40,169 nt of DNA from Polaromonas sp. UBA5171. GTDB lineage: Bacteria > Pseudomonadota > Gammaproteobacteria > Burkholderiales > Burkholderiaceae_C. Positions 7,321 to 15,264 of the stretch are shown here, in pieces. The notes beneath the pieces are model-generated. The model was not told the origin of the DNA. It ran no database searches and saw nothing but the letters and a program-made list of their open reading frames with translations. How positions within the stretch are numbered: the stretch's first letter is position 1; each line of letters begins with the position of its first letter. The stretch spans positions 1,937 to 42,105 of the forward strand of contig DHWX01000093.1 of assembly GCA_002413395.1 (NCBI GenBank). Direction: 5' to 3'. Both the position numbers and the translations under genes were made by a program.

Positions 7321-8640
7321 CTAAATCAGCCCGGGTGCGGAGACGGTCAAATCGACCTCGCCGTCGGCAAGGGTAGCGCGCAGCGGCTGCCCCACATGGG
7401 TCGCTTTTGCAAGGGTGATGGGGTTTCCCTGCAAGTCGGCCAGCCAGGCATAGCCGCGCTGCAAAACCAGTTTAGGGTCGAGTAGTTCAAGGCGTAACTG
7501 CGCACGCTCAATCAGTTGCCGATTGCGCTGCAGGTTGCCCGCCAGTTCTCTCGGGAACCCAACACTCAATGCCTGCACCCGCAGTCGCTCAAGCTGCAGG
7601 CTTGAGCGCACCGCCTGCTTGAGGCTTTGCGCCAGCCCGGCCAAACGCGCCTGCTGCCGGGTCACCAGGTGCGAGGGCCGACTGACACGGGACGCGGCCC
7701 AGTCCAGCCGCTGATTGCAAGACTGCATTTGCCGCTCCACGGCGGTTTGCAGCCGCGACCGGACCAGGCCCAGCGCACCGAGCCAGACGCTCTGCGGCTG
7801 CGCGCAAAGCTCTGCGGCTGCGGTGGGTGTCGGTGCACGCACATCAGCACAGAAATCAGCTATGGTGAAATCCGTTTCATGTCCCACGCCGCTGACCACA
7901 GGCATGGGTGAGGCCACGATGACGCGCGCCAGTTGCTCATCATTAAAGGCCCACAAGTCTTCCATCGCGCCGCCTCCGCGAACCAGCAGCAAAACGTCCA
8001 CCTTGTCTTCCTCGCGCCTGCCACAGGCCTGGAGCAAGGCTGCACGCAACTCTGCGGCAGCCTGGCTACCCTGCACACTGGCCGGGTAAATCACAACGGG
8101 TATGTGAGGCGCGCGGCGCTGCAAGACACTCATCACGTCATGCAGCGCCGCAGCCCCCAGCGAAGTGACCACGCCGATCGCGCGCGGCAAAAACGGCAAA
8201 GGCCGCTTGCGCATCGTCTCAAAAAGCCCTTGCGCTTCCAGCTTGGTCTTGAGTGCCAAAAATTGCTCAAACAAATTGCCCTGCCCGGCTTGCCGCATGG
8301 ACTCCACCACCAATTGCAATTCACCGCGCGTCTCATAGACACCCAGACGACCGCGCAACTCCACCTGCTGCCCGTCACCAGGTGAAAAGTCCAGCAAGCC
8401 GGCAGCACGGCGAAACATGGCGCAGCGAATCTGGCCTGACTCGTCCTTGAGGGAAAAATAACTGTGCCCGCTAACAGCACGTGAAAACCCGGTGATTTCT
8501 CCCAGCACGGCCACCGGATTGAAACGCGCTTCCAGACTGTCCGCGATGGCTCTCAGTAGAGCGCCCACAGGCCAGACCCGCACAGCGGTTTCGCGCGCTG
8601 GAACCGGCGGTTTTTCACGACGAGCCGCATCATCAAACAT
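7321..8640 (-). CDS. xseA: Exodeoxyribonuclease VII large subunit
   Basis: A 439-residue nuclease subunit (E. coli 456) with an N-terminal OB fold (about 20-115) that begins VWPVGALLRAIADSLE and includes GEITGFSRAVSGHSYFSLKD, followed by the catalytic region with GVVTSLGAAALHDV, the RGGGAMEDLWAFNDE motif and SGVGHETDFTIADF, and a coiled-coil segment before a small C-terminal domain. The ORF continues upstream, but ATG 8640 has an AAGGGG site and begins just before the OB fold. The small subunit gene xseB is not in the window. sodB follows in the same direction. Confidence 0.96.
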   Translation of the reverse strand: MFDDAARREKPPVPARETAVRVWPVGALLRAIADSLEARFNPVAVLGEITGFSRAVSGHSYFSLKDESGQIRCAMFRRAAGLLDFSPGDGQQVELRGRLGVYETRGELQLVVESMRQAGQGNLFEQFLALKTKLEAQGLFETMRKRPLPFLPRAIGVVTSLGAAALHDVMSVLQRRAPHIPVVIYPASVQGSQAAAELRAALLQACGRREEDKVDVLLLVRGGGAMEDLWAFNDEQLARVIVASPMPVVSGVGHETDFTIADFCADVRAPTPTAAAELCAQPQSVWLGALGLVRSRLQTAVERQMQSCNQRLDWAASRVSRPSHLVTRQQARLAGLAQSLKQAVRSSLQLERLRVQALSVGFPRELAGNLQRNRQLIERAQLRLELLDPKLVLQRGYAWLADLQGNPITLAKATHVGQPLRATLADGEVDLTVSAPGLI

Positions 8641-8980
8641 GGCCAAACCCCTTGATTTGACAAGGGTAATACTCCACAGAGCACCACCCGGCATGGGCAA
8701 AACCCGTGGTTTCATGCGGACATCCCGATAACTTCGTGTAACTCATTGATTTCAAATCACTTAATTCTGCTGAAAATTTAATCGTTTTGTCATATGCACG
8801 ATTTGGCGCGGCTTGCCAGCTTTTACACCATCACTTGCTCACAAAGTTATCCACAAGTTCTGTGGGCTATGTCTTACAAAACGTCTGCGGAAAAACATAC
8901 TCAGCACGTTGCCAGAACACGCGGCGGTATGGTTTGGGTAGGCCATAATTCAACACAAGTTATCTGTCTGGAGATGTGCA
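8641..8980. other. 340-base divergent intergenic region between xseA and exbB
   Basis: The left half is AT-rich and should hold the xseA and exbB promoters, though no convincing -35/-10 pair stands out. A perfect DnaA-box consensus TTATCCACA lies at 8847-8855. No convincing gene is present; ORFs here lack ribosome sites and protein features. Confidence 0.5.
8847..8855 (+). promoter_or_regulatory. Match to the DnaA-box consensus
   Basis: The nine bases TTATCCACA are identical to the strong DnaA-binding consensus. It is a single copy, 126 bases upstream of exbB. One such match in 40 kb can arise by chance, so it is a candidate site only. Confidence 0.35.
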
Positions 8981-9619
8981 TTGTTTTCGATCATACAAGC
9001 CGCAGGCTGGCCCATCTGGCCTCTGGTTGCCTGCTCCATCCTGGCTCTGGCCTTGGTAATTGAGCGTTTTACCAGTCTTAAAATCCGAAAAGTCGCACCC
9101 CAAAAACTGCTTGACGAAGCGATCACCATATCGCGTGCGGCCATCCCGTCGCCCGATGTGGTGTCACAGCTCGAACAAAACTCACTGCTCGGTGCCGTGC
9201 TGGCCAGCGGTTTTCGCGCCCTGAACACCAACCCGCGTATCAGCGAAGACGACCTGCGCTCCATCCTGGAAGGCGCGGGCCGCGAGTCGGCGCACAAGCT
9301 GGAGCGCTACCTGGCGGCACTGGCAACCATTGCCTCCGCCGCACCCTTACTGGGCTTGCTGGGTACCGTTATCGGCATGATCGAAATTTTTGGTTCGCAA
9401 GTCGGCACAGGCGGTGTCGGCCATGCAACGGGCGGGAACCCGGCGCAGCTGGCGCATGGCATTTCGATTGCACTGTACAACACAGCTTTTGGCCTGATGA
9501 TCGCCATACCCTCGCTGATTTTCTGGCGCTATTTCCGTGCCCGCGTGGATGGCTATCTGCTGACCATGGAACTGGCTGCAGAACGCTTTGTTCGCCACCT
9601 CAATACGCTTAGAAAATGA
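8981..9619 (+). CDS. exbB: MotA/TolQ/ExbB proton channel family protein
   Basis: A 212-residue inner-membrane protein with three hydrophobic segments (about 9-27, 105-130 and 155-180) of the TolQ/ExbB family, which uses the proton gradient to energise TonB or TolA. Family motifs LLGLLGTVIGMIEIF and ALYNTAFGLMIAIPSLIFW are present. The start is a TTG at 8981 with GGAG seven bases upstream; the nearby ATG at 8974 is out of frame. The last codons overlap the exbD start (ATGA). With no tolA/tolB beside it, exbB is preferred over tolQ, but the assignment between the two is not firm. Confidence 0.9.
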   Translation: MFSIIQAAGWPIWPLVACSILALALVIERFTSLKIRKVAPQKLLDEAITISRAAIPSPDVVSQLEQNSLLGAVLASGFRALNTNPRISEDDLRSILEGAGRESAHKLERYLAALATIASAAPLLGLLGTVIGMIEIFGSQVGTGGVGHATGGNPAQLAHGISIALYNTAFGLMIAIPSLIFWRYFRARVDGYLLTMELAAERFVRHLNTLRK

Positions 9620-10044
9620 ATTTCCGCCCTCACCCGCATGACGAGCCGGAGATCAACCTGATCCCGTTTATTGATGTGCTGCTCGTGGTCGTGATCTTCC
9701 TGATGCTCTCGACCACCTACAGCAAGTTCACCGAACTTCAGATTAATTTGCCACTTGCAGATGCGGAGCAGCAGCGCGACCATGCCAAGGAAGTGATTGT
9801 CGCAGTGAGTAGCGATGGCCGCTACATGGTCAACAAGACCCTGGTGGACGGTCGTGGGGTCGAGGCGCTGGGCACCGCTCTGGCCAACGCGGCCACGGCC
9901 GGCAAGGACAGCGTCATCATCATCAGCGCCGACGCAAATGCCACGCATCAGGCGGTAATCACGGTCATGGAGGCTGCCCGTCGCACCGGATTGACTCAGA
10001 TCACCTTTGCCACACAAAGAGCCGCGCAGGCTGGTGCAAAGTAG
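9616..10044 (+). CDS. exbD: ExbD/TolR family biopolymer transport protein
   Basis: A 142-residue protein with a short cytoplasmic N-terminus (ending EINLIPFIDVLLV, the family hallmark with the membrane Asp that carries protons), one transmembrane helix (about 15-35) and a periplasmic domain. The start overlaps the exbB stop as ATGA, which points to translational coupling and a 1:1 functional pair. The C-terminus (THQAVITVMEAARRTGLTQITFAT) is typical of ExbD. lpxK follows 58 bases downstream on the same strand, an exbB-exbD-lpxK order that I recall from related betaproteobacteria. Confidence 0.93.
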   Translation: MNFRPHPHDEPEINLIPFIDVLLVVVIFLMLSTTYSKFTELQINLPLADAEQQRDHAKEVIVAVSSDGRYMVNKTLVDGRGVEALGTALANAATAGKDSVIIISADANATHQAVITVMEAARRTGLTQITFATQRAAQAGAK

Positions 10045-10102
10045 GCGTTACGCGCCGCTCCAGCATTGATTCGTCCATTCCCTGAGCCATGGCAGGAAAC
10101 GC

Positions 10103-11146
10103 GTGAAACAACTTTTGCCAAAAGCCTGGCTCACACGGGGATGGCTGGCCTGCCTGCTCTGGCCCGCGGCGCAGATTTATGGCCTGATCATACGGCTGCG
10201 CCTCGCCCTGTACCGCGGTGGCTTCCTCCGGTCCGAGCGTTTCGGAGTGCCCGTGATTGTGGTCGGTAATGTTGTCGCTGGTGGCGCAGGCAAAACACCG
10301 CTGGTCATGGTGCTGGTCAAACATTTGCAGGCACAGGGCTGGCAGGTTGGCGTCGTCTCACGCGGCTATGGGCGAGTCAGCCAGGAAACTCTTGAAGTCA
10401 CGTCGGAAACGCCGACCAGCAAGTCTGGCGACGAACCAGTTCTTATCAAACAGACAACCAATGCTCCCGTTTTTGTAGCGATTCGACGCACTGAAGCCCT
10501 CCGCGCCCTGCTGGCAGCGTACCCAAGCACCGCAGTGGTGGTGTGCGACGACGGCTTGCAGCATTACGCCTTGCAGCGCGACATTGAAGTCGCCGTGTTT
10601 GATGACCGCGGGATTGGCAACGGCTGGTTGCTGCCGGCCGGCCCGCTACGCGAACCCTGGCCTGCGCGCAAGCGCCAGGGCATTGATCTGGTGCTGCATA
10701 CCGGGCAAAAGCCCGCATTTGAAGGATTTACCTCCAGCAGGCACTTGGCCGATCATGCGGTAGCCGCAAATGGCAGCCGGGTTGCGCTCACCGCTTTGCG
10801 CGGACAGCGCCTGGTGGCACTGGCGGGAATAGCCAGTCCTGAAATATTTTTTGCCATGCTCAGGGCACGCGGCCTGACGCTTGAAAAAACTGTTCCCCTG
10901 CCGGACCATCATGATTTCAAACCTGACGAACTGACCGCTTGCGCAGGCCGGACAGTGCTGTGCACTGAAAAGGATGCAGTGAAATTGTTTTCCCTGCCAG
11001 AGCTGGCTCAACTGCGCCTGCTGGCCGTGCCTCTGGCGTTTTCCCCCGAACCAGCCTTTTTTACAGCACTTGACACACTTCTGGCCCCGCTGCTTTCTTC
11101 GAGGTTTTCTGAATTACCATCCATCCATGGACACCAAACTACTTGA
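10103..11146 (+). CDS. lpxK: Tetraacyldisaccharide 4'-kinase
   Basis: This 347-residue membrane-associated kinase adds the 4'-phosphate of lipid A. An N-terminal hydrophobic segment (about 13-33) precedes the P-loop VVGNVVAGGAGKTP, then SRGYGR, the DDGLQHYALQRD motif, LLPAGPLREP, and a C-terminal LPDHHDF and TEKDAVKL as in the family. The start is GTG at 10103, with AGGA five bases away. Its last 20 bases overlap the start of the Trm112-like gene, and kdsB follows, so three lipopolysaccharide-linked genes are clustered here. The order lpxK-(Trm112-like)-kdsB-adk is a common proteobacterial arrangement. Confidence 0.96.
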   Translation: MKQLLPKAWLTRGWLACLLWPAAQIYGLIIRLRLALYRGGFLRSERFGVPVIVVGNVVAGGAGKTPLVMVLVKHLQAQGWQVGVVSRGYGRVSQETLEVTSETPTSKSGDEPVLIKQTTNAPVFVAIRRTEALRALLAAYPSTAVVVCDDGLQHYALQRDIEVAVFDDRGIGNGWLLPAGPLREPWPARKRQGIDLVLHTGQKPAFEGFTSSRHLADHAVAANGSRVALTALRGQRLVALAGIASPEIFFAMLRARGLTLEKTVPLPDHHDFKPDELTACAGRTVLCTEKDAVKLFSLPELAQLRLLAVPLAFSPEPAFFTALDTLLAPLLSSRFSELPSIHGHQTT

Positions 11147-11309
11147 ATTGCTGGTCTGCCCCGTGACCAAAGGGCCGCTCGAATACGACCGCGAAAAACA
11201 GGAGCTCATCTCACGCAGCGCCCGGCTAGCCTATCCGGTGCGGGACGGGCTGCCGGTGCTGCTGGAAAACGAGGCGAGAACCCTCACGGACGAAGAACTC
11301 GGGCTGTGA
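11127..11309 (+). CDS. Trm112-like (UPF0434) small protein
   Basis: A 60-residue protein of the Trm112/YcaR type: it begins MDTKLLELLVCPVTKGPLEY and contains the SARLAYPVRDGLPVLLENEAR segment. One Cys (Cys11) of the usual zinc-type pairs remains, so zinc binding is doubtful, as in many bacterial members. The start overlaps the end of lpxK, and kdsB begins 22 bases after its stop, so it lies within the lpxK-kdsB operon. The role of the bacterial family members is not well defined. Confidence 0.92.
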   Translation: MDTKLLELLVCPVTKGPLEYDREKQELISRSARLAYPVRDGLPVLLENEARTLTDEELGL

Positions 11310-11331
11310 TCCTTCCGCAGATCTTGCCCGC

Positions 11332-12099
11332 ATGAGTTTCACCATTCTCATTCCGGCACGCCTGGCTTCTACACGCCTGCCCAACAAACCCCTGGCCGAT
11401 ATTGGTGGCACGCCTATGGTCGTGCGCGTGGCGCAACGCGCCATGCAAAGTACGGCCGCCCGCACTGTGGTGGCCACCGACAGCCCTGAGATCGTTGACA
11501 AGTGCGCCAACTTCGGGGTTTTGGCCGTTCTGACCCGCACGGACCACCCGAGCGGCAGCGACCGGCTGGCTGAAGCCTGCGGCTTGCTCGGCTTGGCTGA
11601 CGATGACATCGTCGTGAATGTTCAAGGGGACGAGCCGCAGATAGACCCTGGCCTGATCGACGCGGTTGCGCGCCTGCTCAGTCAGCGCCCGGATTGCACC
11701 ATGAGCACGGCCGCCCATTCCATTGATCAGCTCGCCGATTTTCTCAATCCGAATGTGGTCAAGGTCGTGCTCGATGCGCGCCATACTGCGCTGTATTTCA
11801 GCCGCTCCCCCATTCCGGCTGCACGCGATTTTGCAGGCCAGGCGTGGTGGAAAAGTCATCAGGAAGGCAGCCAACTGCCAGCACCGCTGCGGCATGTCGG
11901 TATCTATGCTTATCGGGTCGGTTTTTTGCGGCAGTTCCCCGGTCTGGCGCAGGCCCCGCTGGAACAACTGGAGTCGCTGGAACAACTGCGAGCCCTTTGG
12001 CATGGCTACCGGATTGCCGTGCACATCACCGACCAGGCACCTGGCCCGGGTGTGGACACGCCCGAAGACCTGGAACGGGTGCGCAAACTGTTTTCGTAA
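11332..12099 (+). CDS. kdsB: 3-deoxy-manno-octulosonate cytidylyltransferase
   Basis: A 255-residue cytoplasmic enzyme that makes CMP-Kdo for lipopolysaccharide core synthesis. The family opening ILIPARLASTRLPNKPLADIGG is present, together with VVATDSPEI, the HPSGSDRLAEA motif, the NVQGDEPQI metal/nucleotide motif and the RHVGIYAYR segment, ending in the usual GVDTPEDLERVR. Length is as expected. It follows the Trm112-like gene closely and probably shares the lpxK transcript. adk follows after a 187-base gap, so adk may have its own promoter. Confidence 0.96.
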   Translation: MSFTILIPARLASTRLPNKPLADIGGTPMVVRVAQRAMQSTAARTVVATDSPEIVDKCANFGVLAVLTRTDHPSGSDRLAEACGLLGLADDDIVVNVQGDEPQIDPGLIDAVARLLSQRPDCTMSTAAHSIDQLADFLNPNVVKVVLDARHTALYFSRSPIPAARDFAGQAWWKSHQEGSQLPAPLRHVGIYAYRVGFLRQFPGLAQAPLEQLESLEQLRALWHGYRIAVHITDQAPGPGVDTPEDLERVRKLFS

Positions 12100-12286
12100 C
12101 CGGCACAGTTCCCCGCAAGCTCCTGTGTAAGCTCTCATAAGGAGGTGCGTGATATCCTTGTAAAAGCACAAGCGTACGGTTTGCATCATTCGCTGACAGT
12201 TGGCAACGCTGGCTTGATGAATGATCGGGGTGAGCCCGCCGTTTCCTGGCTTTATTTCCTGAATTCATAAAAATCCGAGGACAACC

Positions 12287-12943
12287 ATGAGACTGATTTT
12301 GTTAGGCCCACCAGGCGCGGGCAAGGGAACACAAGCGACTTTCATTTGCCAAAAATATGGCATCCCGCAGATTTCCACCGGTGACATGCTGCGTGCAGCC
12401 GTCAAGGCGGGCACGCCACTGGGCATTGAAGCCAAGAAAATCATGGACTCTGGCGCGCTGGTGAGCGACGAGCTGATCATCAATCTCGTCAAGGACCGCA
12501 TTGCCCAGCCAGACTGTGCCAACGGTTTTCTGTTCGATGGATTCCCGCGCACCATTCCACAGGCTAACGCCATGAAAATAGCGCACGTCAAGATTGACTA
12601 TGTGCTTGAAATTGATGTGCCTTTCGACGCCATCATTGAGCGCATGAGCGGACGCCGCTCACACACTGCTTCGGGCCGCACCTACCACATGAAATACAAC
12701 CCCCCCAAGGTTGAAGGCAAGGACGACGTGACCGGCGAGCCGCTGATTCAGCGCGACGACGACAAGGAAGAGACCGTGCGCAAGCGGCTCGAGGTATACA
12801 GTGCCCAAACCCGTCCACTGGTGGAGTATTACTCAACCTGGGCCAGGACTGAGCCTGACGCAGCACCCAAATACCGCGCCATCAGCGGCATGGGAGGGGT
12901 GGACGAAATAACTGAAAGAGCCTTCGATGCATTGTCTGCTTAA
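12287..12943 (+). CDS. adk: Adenylate kinase
   Basis: A 218-residue nucleotide kinase interconverting AMP, ADP and ATP. The P-loop GPPGAGKGT is at residues 7-15, the AMP-binding ISTGDMLRAAV follows, then DGFPRTIPQA, and a long-type LID segment (GRRSHTASGRTYH, with no zinc Cys set), ending in ITERAFDAL. The start ATG has a GAGGACA ribosome site. It is downstream of kdsB in the same direction and converges with the asparaginase gene, whose stop codon is 40 bases away. No clear terminator is visible between them. Confidence 0.97.
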   Translation: MRLILLGPPGAGKGTQATFICQKYGIPQISTGDMLRAAVKAGTPLGIEAKKIMDSGALVSDELIINLVKDRIAQPDCANGFLFDGFPRTIPQANAMKIAHVKIDYVLEIDVPFDAIIERMSGRRSHTASGRTYHMKYNPPKVEGKDDVTGEPLIQRDDDKEETVRKRLEVYSAQTRPLVEYYSTWARTEPDAAPKYRAISGMGGVDEITERAFDALSA

Positions 12944-12982
12944 GACCCTCTCAGGTCTCCTGGCAACCGGGCTTGACTGAAT

Positions 12983-13933
12983 TTATTTCAACAAGCGAAG
13001 AATCAGGTCCACCCTGGCTTTCACCGGGCTCAATCCCTTTGAATCCACCAGCATGTCGCCTGACTTGGGCAGCACCCGGCCATTCAGACAGCGCGTCGCA
13101 CGCACTACCCTGACGCCTGCTGCCTGTGCCTGGAGCAATGCAGCTTCCAGCGCATGGTGCAAAGTGCCGTTTCCGGTTGCAGCGACCACCAGCCCCTGCA
13201 CACCTTGGGCCAGCAATGCGTCCACCACAGCGCCATTGGCGCCGACGTAGTTCATGACGATTTCTACGCGCGGCCAATCACCGGGACTGCTTAAATTTGC
13301 TATTTTTTCTATAGCTATTTTTTTAGCTTTTTTATTGGCTGACGGCCAATTTCTTAACAATTTTGGAGTTCCCTCTTCGACATAGCCAAGGGGCCCGGCA
13401 TCGCCCGAGCTGAACGCATCGAGCTTATAGGGATGCACCTTCTGCACATCCAGCGCACTGTGAATGGTGCCAGCGCAAACGGCCACCACACCACTGGCTC
13501 CCGGATGGCGGGCTACCGTCATGGCGTCGAGCATGTTTTGCGGACCATCAGGAACCAGCGCTGTCGCAGGACGCATGGCGCATGTCAGTACCACAGGCTT
13601 GGCTGGTTGACACACCGTTTGTAAAAAGTACGCGGTTTCCTCCAGCGTGTCGGTGCCATGCGTGATGACAATTCCCCGAACGTCCGGCTGGGCCAGAAAG
13701 TGGCTGACACGCTCCGCCAGCTTGGCCAGGATTGGAAAGCTCATGTCTTTGCTGTCAATCTGCGCCACCTGCTCGACGATCACAGGCCCGGTTTGGACCA
13801 TCGCTGGAATCGCCGCAAGCAGTTGCGCCACGCTGACCTGGGCAGCGGTGTAACCAATGTTGTCGCTGGCGCTGCAGGCTCGGCCGGCAATGGTGCCGCC
13901 AGTACCCAAAATGACAATGTTTTGAGAGTTCAT
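12983..13933 (-). CDS. Asparaginase (L-asparaginase/Glu-tRNA amidotransferase-like family)
   Basis: A 316-residue enzyme of the bacterial type I/II asparaginase family without a signal peptide, so probably cytoplasmic. The two active-site motifs are present: TGGTIAG with Thr14 and HGTDTLEET with Thr94-Asp95; Lys165 in the VQKVH segment is a candidate for the catalytic Lys. The specificity (Asn versus Gln) cannot be read. Residues about 198-215 (SANKKAKKIAIEKIANLSS) are Lys/Ile-rich and unlike the family; the DNA coding for them is a copy of an AT-rich interspersed repeat inserted in frame, probably in a surface loop. The gene is divergent from lexA; two LexA boxes lie just upstream of its start. 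Confidence 0.9.
   Translation of the reverse strand: MNSQNIVILGTGGTIAGRACSASDNIGYTAAQVSVAQLLAAIPAMVQTGPVIVEQVAQIDSKDMSFPILAKLAERVSHFLAQPDVRGIVITHGTDTLEETAYFLQTVCQPAKPVVLTCAMRPATALVPDGPQNMLDAMTVARHPGASGVVAVCAGTIHSALDVQKVHPYKLDAFSSGDAGPLGYVEEGTPKLLRNWPSANKKAKKIAIEKIANLSSPGDWPRVEIVMNYVGANGAVVDALLAQGVQGLVVAATGNGTLHHALEAALLQAQAAGVRVVRATRCLNGRVLPKSGDMLVDSKGLSPVKARVDLILRLLK
13292..13352. repeat. AT-rich interspersed repeat inside the asparaginase gene
   Basis: The core GCTATTTTTTCTATAGC is followed by a second AT-rich arm and by a small inverted repeat ATTGGC/GCCAAT. It shares the GCTA-N-TAGC core with copies near 21972, 33967, 36959, 38729 and 39127. It stays in frame and adds Lys/Ile-rich residues to the protein. 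Confidence 0.65.
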
Positions 13934-13961
13934 AAGAAAGGAATTTGCACTTTTATAAAAA

Positions 13962-13977
13962 CTGGATGAAAATACAG
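13962..13977 (+). promoter_or_regulatory. LexA-binding site 1 (SOS box)
   Basis: CTGGATGAAAATACAG is a perfect CTG-N10-CAG match to the proteobacterial SOS box. It overlaps a plausible lexA promoter (TTGCAC at 13945-13950) and begins 28 bases upstream of the asparaginase start. Confidence 0.85.
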
Positions 13978-13980
13978 TAA

Positions 13981-13996
13981 CTGGACATTAAAACAG
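13981..13996 (+). promoter_or_regulatory. LexA-binding site 2 (SOS box)
   Basis: CTGGACATTAAAACAG is a second CTG-N10-CAG match, three bases after the first, 37 bases upstream of the lexA start. Paired boxes in front of lexA also occur in E. coli, which supports autoregulation. Confidence 0.85.
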
Positions 13997-14033
13997 GTAT
14001 TTTTCAGATCGTACCAACCAAGGAGTTTCACTT

Positions 14034-14738
14034 ATGAGCACGCTCAGCGATTTTCCGCACCAGCCTTCTGAAGGCCCCAAGCTGACAGCGCGCCAGCAAC
14101 AAATTCTGGAGTTGATCCAGAGTGCCATTGCCCGCACTGGCGCACCGCCTACCCGTGCCGAAATTGCTACCGAACTGGGTTTTCGCTCCGCCAACGCAGC
14201 CGAAGAACATTTGCAGGCCCTCGCCCGCAAGGGTGTTATTGAACTGGTCAGCGGCACTTCGCGCGGCATACGCTTGCGCAGCGACACCCTGCGTGCCCTG
14301 AATGAATCCCGAATCAAACAATTTTCCTTGCCATTGCAAAGCGTGGCCCAGCTTGCCCTGCCTTTGGTCGGGCGGGTTGCCGCCGGTAGTCCGATTCTTG
14401 CCCAGGAACACATCGAGCAGACCTATTATTTTGAAAGCAGCCTATTTCAGCGGCAGCCAGATTACCTGCTCAAGGTGCGCGGCATGAGCATGCGAGATAT
14501 CGGCATCATGGACGGCGACTTGCTTGCCGTCAAACAGGCCAAGGAAGCGAAGAGCGGACAGATTGTCGTGGCGCGGCTTGGCGATGAGGTGACCGTCAAG
14601 CGCTTTCGCCGCAACAAGCACTGGATCGAACTGCTTCCTGAAAACCCGGACTTTAAAACTATTGTGGTGGGGCCTGGCGAGCCCTTCGAACTCGAAGGCC
14701 TGGCTGTCGGTTTGATCCGCAACACCATGTTGATGTAA
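14034..14738 (+). CDS. lexA: LexA repressor
   Basis: A 234-residue SOS repressor with autoprotease activity. The N-terminal winged helix (LTARQQQILELIQ, then TRAEIATELGFRSANAAEEHLQALARKG) is followed by a longer linker than in E. coli. The self-cleavage site is Ala117-Gly118 (VAAGSP), the nucleophile is Ser152 (GMSMRD) and the general base is Lys189 (VTVKRF). All three are shifted by the same 33 residues from E. coli numbering, so the catalytic domain is intact. Two tandem SOS boxes lie in its promoter region, so it should repress itself and perhaps the divergent asparaginase gene. A small unknown gene follows 134 bases downstream. Confidence 0.98.
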   Translation: MSTLSDFPHQPSEGPKLTARQQQILELIQSAIARTGAPPTRAEIATELGFRSANAAEEHLQALARKGVIELVSGTSRGIRLRSDTLRALNESRIKQFSLPLQSVAQLALPLVGRVAAGSPILAQEHIEQTYYFESSLFQRQPDYLLKVRGMSMRDIGIMDGDLLAVKQAKEAKSGQIVVARLGDEVTVKRFRRNKHWIELLPENPDFKTIVVGPGEPFELEGLAVGLIRNTMLM

Positions 14739-14773
14739 TCCATCACTGCAGCCGCGCAACAGGTGGCGGGCGT

Positions 14774-14791
14774 TTGGCCACAAATGGCCAA
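14774..14791. other. Inverted repeat after lexA
   Basis: TTGGCCA and TGGCCAA flank the loop CAAA. No T run follows, so it is a weak candidate for a terminator or RNA processing site. A second short hairpin (CTGGC/GCCAG) lies about 20 bases further on. Confidence 0.4.
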
Positions 14792-14872
14792 CACCCTGAT
14801 GCAGCGGTATTGCTGGCAATAGCCAGTCCTAAATCCTGCCTGTGTAAAACCTCTCTCAAACAGGAGTTCATC

Positions 14873-15151
14873 ATGGGATTAGTCAGTCTTTCACGCGCGT
14901 CCATTTTTCTCGCACCGATGCAGACTTTGACAAACTGGTTTGTTCCTGCATCAACGCAATCGAGCCTGCTCCTCGTCAACACCGGGAAAATCGATACAAA
15001 AACGCCACCCCTCAGCCGTCTCAGGATTGTGCGCGAATTTGACCCAACCACCAGCCCTGCTTGCACAGGCCGCATGGCGATTTCCGGTCGCATGGCTGAT
15101 GTTTGTGCAGAATTGGATCGCATGGCCCAGCGCGAGACCGCAGTGCATTGA
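14873..15151 (+). CDS. Small hypothetical protein downstream of lexA
   Basis: A 92-residue protein starting at an ATG with a good AGGAG site eight bases away. The N-terminal 45 residues are moderately hydrophobic and variable-looking, while the end (GRMAISGRMADVCAELDRMAQRE) looks like a conserved motif that I associate with small uncharacterised Comamonadaceae proteins. No signal peptide, membrane helix or known domain is evident. It lies 134 bases after lexA on the same strand and could be read through from the SOS-controlled promoter. I do not know its function. The ribosome site and the motif-like tail are the reasons to accept it. Confidence 0.65.
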   Translation: MGLVSLSRASIFLAPMQTLTNWFVPASTQSSLLLVNTGKIDTKTPPLSRLRIVREFDPTTSPACTGRMAISGRMADVCAELDRMAQRETAVH

Positions 15152-15264
15152 GGTTTTCCCCATACGGCCAAGTAATCATGCTGCTTGCTACCATCGCGAA
15201 AAAATGACGATTGTCAGGATACTTGGGCGCAAGATAAGGAATATCTTGCAGGCACAATACTGCC

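Noticed and set aside
8847..8855. Replication origin near the DnaA box
   Set aside because: There is a single box only and no dnaA, dnaN, gidA or parAB genes or box cluster, so an origin is not supported.
12136..12163. Perfect Shine-Dalgarno AAGGAGG followed by a four-codon ORF between kdsB and adk
   Set aside because: Spacing to the GTG is only three bases, the ORF is tiny and there is no further support; probably chance.
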